Positions 56,839 to 64,000 of a DNA stretch of 64,000 nt are shown here, in pieces. Under the pieces are notes generated by a model that was not told the DNA's origin, searched no databases, and saw nothing but the letters and a program-made list of their open reading frames with translations. Both the position numbers and the translations under genes were made by a program. Origin of the DNA: Agarophyton chilense (Eukaryota; Rhodophyta; Florideophyceae; Gracilariales; Gracilariaceae); assembly GCA_030374765.1 (NCBI GenBank), contig JARGXX010000086.1:434001-498000 (forward strand). Direction: 5' to 3'. Positions within the stretch are counted from its first letter, which is position 1. The number at the start of each line of letters is the position of its first letter.

Positions 56839-58613
56839 ATGGCAGCTCGTCATGATAAGAGCGCGTCCGACACCGGCTCTCCGGAAACCAACACACCTTC
56901 ACCAAGGATCCCACGCACGCTCTCCGCATCCGATTCCAACCACAGCACACCAACACGCACCATGTCCAACCCCGACCGTCATAACAAATCCGCGACTCCC
57001 GCCCTTGGCGGTTCACCGGCTTCCGGTCCGCGCCCCACTGTGGGGATGTTACCAACCTCGCGTACGAATACCGCCGTAGTGGCACCCACTTTCGCGGACA
57101 GGCGGACCCACCGCAGTGTCCGACCTACGACGCCCTTGTGGGTGCAAATCCGAGAACTCGGCATGGCTCCGCGATGTTGCGGTATGCGCCTTGGTTTCAC
57201 CCATTGGCTGTCCGCGACGAGGATTTGATCCACTCCTACACCGATAATTCGGAGATGCTCCCGGGCGACCTGCCCGGCGTGGTGACCATGTCCTGGGATT
57301 GGCGTAATCGTATCGCCATCCCGGTACACCACATACTCCGCCGACGCGGTAAATCCTCTGCGGAGGCTCAGGCCGCGCTTGTGCGAGTCGCTTATCTCAG
57401 GCACCATCGGGCGCCTTTCGAGTTGCCGATACCACCAGAGGTCGAATTCGACGTCCACCTTTACCGCACTCGCGGGGAAATGTCGTACTGTGACCGTCTT
57501 AACGGATTTGAAACCCTCGCTTGGAGGGGCACACCGATCGCTCGGCAAGAAGCTCTTTGCTGGGCATGACCGATTCTTCGGGCAGAGTTCCGCTACCAAC
57601 CGCGGCAGTCGCGCTCTAACTTCGTTCAGAACTTCATCCGCGATGAGCGGCGTTGGCGGGCCCGGACCGGGTATTTCGTACCGTATAAGAACACGAAGAT
57701 TGAGCGCATCGCGCCTGCTCACCGACGTAGTCGGTATGTCAGTCTCCCAGACTGGTGGTCCTCTTTGGAGGCGTGCTGGGGTTGCTTCATTGAGCTGCCC
57801 CCAGTCTTCACCTATGTAGGGTCGTCGTTCTTGAACGACCCCCAGTCGGGGTGGTGGTCCGTCGTGGTAAGCGAATGGGCCGTTTGCACTACGGCTTTTA
57901 TCCTCGCTGAGGCGTACGACCAATACCGATTGTGGTACGTGCCACCGCGTGTGCGGGCTGCGATCCGTCGTTTGGACATGCACATCCCCCTCGGGGGCGA
58001 GGCGAACGAAGAAGAGATGCTGGGCCTCCTTGAATTTGTGGAGGGGGTCCAGTGGAATGAGGTCCCGCTCGAGAACTCCCAACGCATTCAACCGCGTCGC
58101 GGGTCTGGCCCCGGATTCGGGAGGAATACCGCGCTAGCGGGGGATTTCATCTACTTCGACCCCTGAGATTACCACGAGATCAGCCGCGAGGAAGCAGAAC
58201 CCAACCGGCATGCGCCGCGTGAAGTCCCGGCCGACCACCCGCGAGGGTATGTCGACTCGAGCGACTATTACCGCGACTATGCGGATGGTGACCCGATGGT
58301 CGACAACGAACAGGGGGATCCGGGTTACGCTCCGATGGAGGGTGACAAGTCCGGCGAGGCCGGTCAGGAGTCCGTTGAATACGGTGGTGCGGCTCCATCC
58401 GGGGCTGCTGATGCCGTGCGAACGGATTCCTATCCGACTCCATCGGTGGCGGGCCCGCCCGCAACTGCCGCTGGCGCGGAGCGGGGCGAGGTCATCGCGC
58501 GCTTCCTTCGGGAGGTGGGCCTTCGCCCTTCCGAGATCTCGGGTGATGTGGCCGCCATGCGGGATGCCTTAGCCAACCGCCTGGGCGGGGGTCCACCTCG
58601 TGCGGAGGAATGA
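56839..58613 (+). pseudogene. Antisense accessory gene of element E (unknown function)
   Basis: Starts at an ATG 46 bp inside the LTR (GGCATGG). A Pro/Ser/Thr-rich N-terminus leads to PWFHPLAVRDEDLIHSYTDN (about 57190), WRNRIAIPVHHILRRRGKS (about 57300), GYFVPYKNTKIERIAP (about 57665), ELPPVFTYVGSSFLNDPQSG (about 57795), WYVPPRVRAAIRRLDMHIPL (about 57930) and AGDFIYFDP (about 58140). The C-terminal motif FLREVGLRPSEISGDVAAM lies at about 58500-58560. Blocks and order are those of the B and D accessory genes. It is broken in a few places. Only this gene and the LTR of E remain; the rest of E is not present. A poly(A) signal follows at 58673. Confidence 0.75.
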
Positions 58614-58672
58614 CCGGAGCTTTCGGTAGAATGTAGGGCGGCGCCACTAGGGCGCCCTTGTCAGTAGTGAGA

Positions 58673-58678
58673 AATAAA
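58673..58678 (+). terminator. Poly(A) signal after the E accessory gene
   Basis: AATAAA about 60 bp downstream of the stop, in the same relative place as in B copy 2. Confidence 0.45.
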
Positions 58679-58777
58679 AAGAAGAGGGTCGCCTTTCCGA
58701 CGCCCTTTCGCAAGTCCGCTTCTTTCTTTCCGGGGTACTGGCCTTCTACCGGGGTTCCGGCGTTGCAGGGAACCAGC

Positions 58778-59588
58778 CTAGCTGGGAGTTGCAAGGGTGA
58801 GGGGAAGAGATCGAGGGGGATGGGCGTGAGAGTGTTGGTGGAGTTGTGAGCGAGGGACAGAGCATCTGTGGCAGGGGTGCTGGGGGCGGGTGCCGTGGGA
58901 GATGGCGAGAATATCCTTTGCCACGGGAATGTCTGCGCAGTAGCTGGCGATGATGGGGTGGCATTGACGAACAACGCCGTCTGCGTCGCGGAAGGGGAAA
59001 CCGGGGAGGGCGGAAGAGAAGAGAGGTTGAAGGAGGGAGGAGATGGTCTGCTGTATGAGTTCCATTTTTGTTTGGCGGGGGATGGAGGAGGATTGAGTGA
59101 TGATATCTGCATCTGGAGAAGGAATGATAGGGGTGAAGGAGGTGGGAAGATAGCCGAGGAGTGTGAGATTGTCGGAGATGCATTTGCGGCGAAAGGAGTC
59201 GGAGAAGTTGAGAAGGGTGATGTGGAGGGGGTAGGAGGTGATGGAAGAAGATTTGAGAGAGGTAGAGGACTTATCGGAGTAGATTTGGACGAGGCCGATG
59301 AAGGAGTCGATACCGGTGGAGTGAGGGAGATGCCAGACGATGTTATCTTTTGTGGACTGCATGATGGCGGTCTTTAGTGCGGGGACGACTTTTGAGCCGA
59401 GGGTGGCTGCCATGGGGTGTGCGAAGGCGGGGGAGCCGGAGGCGGATGTTTGGGAGATGTGGTGGAAAAAGGTGTTCTTGAAGTGTGCGAGGGCGAGCTG
59501 TTGTTTGAGGACATGGATTGCGTCTTTCTGGAAGAGGGTTGCGGAGAAGCGTTTGTGGGGATCGAAGATGGTGGAGGGGGCGAAACAA
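58778..59588 (-). pseudogene. Plavaka-type transposase remnant
   Basis: The minus-strand frame reads VWHLPHSTGIDSFIGLVQIY, then SDKSSTSLKSSSITSYPLHI (the Y-S-D-K-x-x-L/S motif), LLNFSDSFRRKCISDNLTLL, GYLPTSFTPIIPSPD and DADGVVRQCHPIIASYCADI, followed by a C-x-x-C-x-V-P-R (HRCSVPRSQ) knuckle. This order, 'YSDK', a Y-P-x-x-x-x-L segment, R-R/K, LLGYLP, D-G-V-V-R-x-x-H-P-I-x-A-x-x-x-D and CxxC, is characteristic of Plavaka transposases. An offset frame extends it to about 59588 (HLPNIRLRLPRLRTPHGS). The C-terminal part is missing, and E sequence adjoins at about 58770. A DNA-transposon pseudogene with at least one frame change. Confidence 0.75.
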
Positions 59589-59815
59589 ATGGACCTAAAC
59601 TACGGCGACAGAAAAATTCACGCTAGTTTTACCTCCATCAAAACTAGAAAAACTGCAGATATGTGCTAGTTTTCCTTCCCATACAAACTAGCACTAATGA
59701 ACGAATGAAAATATTTTCGGAAATTAACACCTCCAAATTTGGATAAATTCACGGGTTTTTCGGTCATTTCAATTCGTCCTTTTTTGACCACTGAACTAGC
59801 ATTCCGAGAACACTG

Positions 59816-60116
59816 ACGAATGCGCCACCGCCCCAGCGAATCTCACCGCCGAAGCGAGCTTCACCACGCCGATTAGCGAAACGACCATCCGGGTTACCCG
59901 CTGGTGTGGGCCCTCCAACCGGAGTGGGAAGCGCGGAAACAAATCCGGCACTTGGAGAAAATGAACCGCCGAAGTCGGGTCGACATCCTACTCAGCCGAG
60001 GACTGCCTCGCGCGCTACACGGTCTGACCGGAGCGAAGCCGCGCGACGCGTGATCACTTCGGTACCCCCTGGCTGAGAACGGGTACCACCCGGAAATAGC
60101 GACACCGTCATCTGGA
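59816..60116 (+). pseudogene. Continuation of element D pol linker
   Basis: About 300 bp beyond the DNA transposon, leading into the chromodomain; frames are not clean. It contains RRSRVDILLSRGLPRALHG-like basic sequence. It links the interrupted tail at 55724 with the chromodomain at 60117. Confidence 0.4.
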
Positions 60117-60341
60117 ATGGCAGGAAAGTGTACCGACAAGAGTTCGTGGTCGGACGCATTCTGGAGCACTCCTACCACCCAAAAAGGGTACCTCCAATAC
60201 TTGGTCCGTTGGTACGGGTACGGCCCCGAATGGGATGCAGACGAACGGATAGAGCACCTACCTCGGTCAAAGGTGGTACAGTATCACCGTCGTACTGTCA
60301 CGGCTTTGCCAGCTACCATAGACCAAGCCCAAGTGGGATAA
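60117..60341 (+). pseudogene. Chromodomain of element D
   Basis: Reads QEFVVGRILEHSYHPKK-like sequence in one frame and YLQYLVRWYGYGPEWDADER then IEHLPRSKVVQYHRR in the next. This aligns with the chromodomain of B (YGVRWYGFPPEADTWEPIAH, IPRSQLVRYH). It has the VRWYG-x-x-x-E-x-D/W-x-x-x-E core with the aromatic cage residues Y/W. It confirms that D, like B, is a chromovirus and that this segment belongs to D's pol. Broken. Confidence 0.8.
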
Positions 60342-60554
60342 GAAGAACACCCGATGGGGATAAAGGAACAGAAGATCTGAATAAGGACCCTTGGAAGAAG
60401 GAGAAGATGGATAGAGGACCTGGAGAAGGACACTCAGAAGAAGTGGAAGAGAAGAACGAAAACAAATACGTCATAGACAGAATCAGTTTACTATTTTCGA
60501 AGTTGCTGCACACACTACCGCACAGCGAGACATACTAACCAATATCACAAGGGG

Positions 60555-62423
60555 TTAGTTGGAAGAACCCGGATTGCCGTGCGCGCCACCCGAATCGCTA
60601 GAGGGGTTACTCCCGCCGGCCAGGCGTGCCGTGAGGGCGTCTCTCATCGCACCGATGTCGCCGCTCGCCGCTTGCGCGTTCAGTCCAACACCCCGACGGA
60701 ATTGGGAGATCACGACCGCCTCTGGGCGTATGGGAACATCGATAAATTCCGGGTCGTCCGGCAACGCCGCCGCCACTGGATCGACCACCGCACCTGCGTG
60801 AGTCGCTCCCTGCGCCGGTCGCGCCGTAGTATCGGCACCATTGGGGTCTCCCACGTCTTCCATGACCTCGTCGCCACGGTATTCGCCCGCCTCCTCCCGG
60901 AGATTATCACCGCCATAGGCGTAGTAGAAGTCATCCGAGTTGACAAACCCCACGGGGTGCCCGTATGGTATGCCTCGCGGAGCCATCCGGAGTGCCGACA
61001 CCTTCGCCTCGGAGATCTCTTGCTGCTCCCATGGGTTAAAGAAGATTACATCTCCCGCCAACAGCTTGCGACGCCCCGGAGACCGATCAGCCCCACCGGC
61101 TTCTTGACCACGGCCGCTCTGCCGGACAGGCACTACAGCCCAATCGACACGCCCAATGATGTCGATGAGCTCCTGAGCTTCATCAGCGTTATTGACACCT
61201 CCAACAAAGAGTTGAAGGTCCAGCTGCCGGATGTAACCACGCAAACGCGGAGGAAGATACAACAGTTGATACTGGTTGTAGACTTCCCACAAGATGTACG
61301 CCGCGGCGCAGACTGCCCATTTGGTTAGGACCACGGACCATAAGCCGGAGTGCGGATCCTCGATGAGGTACGAGCCCAGATAGGAGACGACTGGAGGCAA
61401 CTCCACGTAACATCCCCGGCACACCTCGACGGAGGATCACCACCCAGGCAGGGGAACGTATCGCCCGAACTGGTAGAAGGAACTAATCTGGTTTATCTCC
61501 GTGTTCTGATAAGGGACAAGGAACCCAAAGCAGGATCTGCCCTGACGCTCCTCGCGGATGAAGTTCTGTAACCATCGATATCGGGACTCACGACGAAGGT
61601 GACGGAACTCGGCACGAAGGATCGGACGGACCCAGCAGATCGCTTCTTGACGCGCTCGCGGTTGACGGCGCCATGCGTAAGTTTCCAACACCGCAAGGCG
61701 GTCACAAAAGCCGATCTCAACTTGAGTCCGGTACATCCATAGGTCGAAGCCGAATTCGTCGGGGATGGGGTATTGGAAGTTCGCCCGGTTGATCCGTGAG
61801 TAGCTGATGCGGACGAAGGTACAACGCGCCTCTTCCGCCGACTCGCGTCTTCGCCGCAGAGTCGCGTGAATGGGAACCGCCACACGGCGTCGCCAGTTCC
61901 ACGAAGTGGTGATCAAAGCCGCAAGCTCGCCCGAGAGACGCGCATTGCTATCAGCATACGACTCCACGAGTTCTTCGTCGAAGACCGCTGTGGGATGGAA
62001 CCACGGAGCTCTCCGGAGAATCGTCACATTTGGACGCGGGTCTAACCCGAAGAGTTCGTCGTAACTGGGCCAGGTGTCCTCCGCAGGAATGATGTGGCTT
62101 GAAGCTTCAACGGGACCCCGGGATCGGCTCGGCGCGGTTGACGAGGCACTCCCTCGCGGAAGAGGAGCCGAATGGAAACCGGAGAAGTAACCCCGGCGGG
62201 GATTGTTACCACCGTTCATCGGGAGTACTGGTCGCCGAGATATCGGAATGCAATCGCTAGAGGTTAGTGTACGATGCAGAAGCGCGCTCGAAGTTCGAGG
62301 AGTGGTTACCGCGTTAGTGCGTTTGTCGTTCGGTTGTGCAGCTCTGCCTTCGATAGTCGAGTGGTCGCTGGACGCGCTACGCGGCTCGCTTTTATGCCGG
62401 TTAGAACGTTGCCTCCCCCCCAT
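60555..62423 (-). pseudogene. Antisense accessory gene of element D (unknown function)
   Basis: Minus strand, opposite to D's gag-pol. The first ATG (62421-62423, ACATGG) lies 35 bp inside the 3' LTR; product about 600 residues. An Arg/Ser-rich N-terminus leads to PWFHPTAVFDEELVESYADS (about 62000), WRRRVAVPIHATLRRRRES (about 61880), GFLVPYQNTEINQISSFYQF (about 61500), CYVELPPVVSYLGSYLIEDP (about 61400), YLPPRLRGYIRQLDLQLFVG (about 61250) and AGDVIFFNPWEQQ (about 61050). The C-terminal motif FRRGVGLNAQAASGDIGAM lies at about 60640-60690. It is the best preserved of the three homologues, with about one break. It would be a cytosolic or nuclear protein, since no signal peptide or clear membrane segment is seen. 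Function unknown. Confidence 0.8.
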
Positions 62424-62448
62424 GTAGACGGCGTGTTTGTCACCTAAT

Positions 62449-62458
62449 GAGGGGGATA
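62449..62458 (+). other. Polypurine tract of element D
   Basis: GAGGGGGATA directly before the 3' LTR on the element strand; same position as in B and E. Confidence 0.75.
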
Positions 62459-63349
62459 TGAAGGACAATGCCCTTCAAGGGGATTTCTTCGCAGGACGTA
62501 CAGAGTTCGCTTCGTTGAGGACTAGCTTGGTCTATGACAAGCTATACCGCTATTGCGTGCTGACGGCCGGTTAGGACCGGAAGTGCACACGGGTGGAACA
62601 CGTGGACTGCACTGCACGGATGCCAACGCTCGAGTACGAGGCATGCCACACGTGGCCCGGATTCTACCTAATGGTTAGTATTATTTAGTATTTCTTAGTA
62701 TTTATTTGGCTACGCTATCGTTATTTCGTGTCTATTTGTCGGGTGCGCGCCCACTGTCAGGGGCCACGCGCCACACTACTTAGGAGAATGAGCACTGCTC
62801 CCCAATAAAGACCCTCTTGGGAGACCAAGGAGGGAGTCTTGGCTCTGAACTCTTCGCCTTCGGCGCGTCTTCACCGCAGACTGCGTGAGCGCCCGTCGCA
62901 CGTTAGTTCATCCACCCCTCTGTCTACCAGAGTGCTACCACCACCGTGGGTTCATATTTATTCGCCGACACTTGTCGTAGTCTCGCCCCTGTATAGGGTT
63001 TCGCCCCCGTTTTCCTCTGGTTCTCCGTTTTGGCTCTCGTGAGTGGCCGCACCACTCACCCCGCTCTTCCACCTCATACGAGTGTTTCCTCGCTCCTTTT
63101 CCGACAATCGCCGTGGTACCGCTCCGCATAGGATTGGTCACACCCCGGACTGTGCCGTGCTCACCTAAACACTCTAGGTATATCCCGCCGGATTGGCCTC
63201 GGTCTTACGCCCGACTCCGTCGTGCCTTTCCAGAGTGGCTCTGTTTCTGTGCTCCGCTGGGACGCGTCTCCTCCGCCTGAGGCGTGTCTCTCAAGAGAGG
63301 AAGATCCCGAACATCTTCGTGGTGTCTCCGCTCCAAGCGTTGTCCTACA
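62459..63349 (+). repeat. 3' LTR of element D
   Basis: 891 bp, from TGAAGGACAATGCCC to TTGTCCTACA. It matches the split 5' LTR (839 + 45 bp) with scattered differences. AATAAA at 62804-62809 is the likely poly(A) signal, preceded by an AT-rich block at 62675-62740. Confidence 0.9.
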
Positions 63350-64000
63350 CACATCGTCGGAGGTTGTGCCTAAAACGATCCTGTAACCAAGCGGGATCCG
63401 AACCCTTTCATCTATATCGAAGGTCCCCGGATCATCGAGGTTGTAGATGCGGCTACTAAGCTTGTCTGCTGTCTATCAATCCCATCGGAACTGCTGTTAT
63501 TGGATCCAGAGCCTTTCTTCCATAGTTATGGCATGACCTGCGGCCACGCTTTGTTGGTATTAGTCATCTGGAACCGTTCTACGTAGTCGATGGAAGAGGG
63601 CTTCTCCACTTGTGAAACCACATCGTCCACAAGTCGAACCTCATCATTGAGTAAAACTTGCTAGTTATATCGAAAGCAGTTGGTGAATTGTCGAAATAAG
63701 CTCTTCACCTTCCCAACTACTCGTCTCTTCTCCCTGAAAACCTGGAAAACGTCTTAGGTACTCGGCTTCTGGTTTTGTCCTTCCACGAATCGTCTATCAG
63801 GTATTTCTTTGCTTCGCAACCAACAATCTCCAGTAGACGAATTGCAAGCTTCGCCCAAAAAGAAGTTCTCGGATGGAAACTGAGCCAGAAAGTTTGCTTC
63901 TAAGCCTCATGGCTACACGCACTGGAATTTGTACCACATCTTTGGGCTCTATCGTCGCCTGGAATACTTATTCCTGTACTGAAACAAGCACTCCAGGTCG
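63350..64000. other. Flank of element D, unidentified
   Basis: Begins with CACAT, the likely target duplication of D. On the minus strand, pieces such as EVRLVDDVVSQVEKPSSIDY (about 63640-63580) and KVKSLFRQFTNCFRYN look like decayed coding sequence in broken frames. No family recognised. Confidence 0.3.

Larger units (their letters stand above)
55771..59815 (-). mobile_element. Plavaka/CACTA-like DNA transposon inserted in element D
   Basis: Terminal inverted repeats: left end CTGTGTTCTCCGAATGCTAG (from 55772), right end read inward CAGTGTTCTCGGAATGCTAG (from 59815). Both are flanked by ACG (55768-55770 and 59816-59818), a 3-bp target duplication as in the CACTA superfamily. Subterminal repeats of the GCTAGTTTT type recur at both ends (55785-55815 and 59620-59690). 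It carries a minus-strand transposase remnant (58778-59588) and, in its left half, a fragment of retroelement E. The transposase is incomplete, so the element is inactive. Confidence 0.85.
37475..63349 (+). mobile_element. LTR retrotransposon D (Ty3-like chromovirus) with nested insertions
   Basis: One plus-strand element of about 11.1 kb of its own sequence, now spanning 25.9 kb. Order: 5' LTR (37475-38313 continued at 49011-49055, interrupted by B copy 2), primer-binding site, gag, protease-RT-RNase H-integrase, tail interrupted by the DNA transposon at 55771-59815, chromodomain (60117-60341), antisense accessory gene (62423-60555, minus), polypurine tract, and 3' LTR (62459-63349). Flanking 5-mers CATAT (37470-37474) and CACAT (63350-63354) form a near-perfect target duplication, which confirms that the outer ends belong together. 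The coding region is broken in a number of places; LTR divergence is visible throughout, so it is old and predates both insertions. Confidence 0.88.

Noticed and set aside
58868-59377. 169-codon plus-strand open frame, Gly/Glu/Asp-rich
   Set aside because: It is the complement of the Plavaka transposase remnant; its acidic glycine-rich composition is the usual shadow of a Pro/Ser/Leu-rich coding strand.

Overview
The window looks like a transposon-rich chromosome segment of a red macroalga (Chondrus crispus or a close florideophyte). That is an inference: the recognisable host genes are intronless, short and widely spaced; they are eukaryotic families (Nop16, ARID, a CDCA7-type cysteine-rich finger, a type II membrane methyltransferase-like protein); and roughly two thirds of the sequence is LTR-retrotransposon or DNA-transposon fossil. 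No rRNA, functional tRNA, CRISPR or prokaryotic operon structure was seen.

Layout. 1-190: the edge of an LSM-domain gene (minus). 849-2514: a decayed, unrecognised coding region (plus). 2700-3805: a decayed minus-strand gene with sugar-dehydrogenase-like beta-propeller and IPT/TIG remains. 3805-5819: two PIF/Harbinger transposase remnants, head to head. 8351-9034: a fragment resembling the C-terminal part of a Plavaka-type transposase. 9000-13367: LTR element A (Ty3-like, plus), cut short. 13368-22352: LTR element B copy 1 (chromodomain Ty3-like, minus). 22700-25960: broken unrecognised coding sequence around an AT-rich island. 26097-34454: the host gene island with Nop16, the CDCA7-type finger protein, an ARID protein and a methyltransferase-like protein. 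35899-37474: traces of a further element plus a solo LTR of family A. 37475-63349: LTR element D (plus), one element of about 11 kb stretched to almost 26 kb by two insertions. These are a complete-length B copy (38314-49010), which sits inside D's 5' LTR, and a Plavaka/CACTA-like DNA transposon (55771-59815), which sits inside D's pol. The DNA transposon itself holds a fragment of a third retroelement family, E.

The most interesting signal is an extra gene shared by families B, D and E. It lies between the end of pol and the 3' LTR, on the strand opposite to gag-pol, and starts only 25-46 bp inside the LTR. It encodes a roughly 500-600 residue protein that I do not recognise. It has a conserved central domain and a conserved C-terminal motif. 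Its three versions are strongly diverged from each other at the protein level yet keep position, orientation, start context and motifs. This points to a long-conserved antisense accessory gene in a red-algal chromovirus-like lineage, probably transcribed from an antisense promoter in the 3' LTR.
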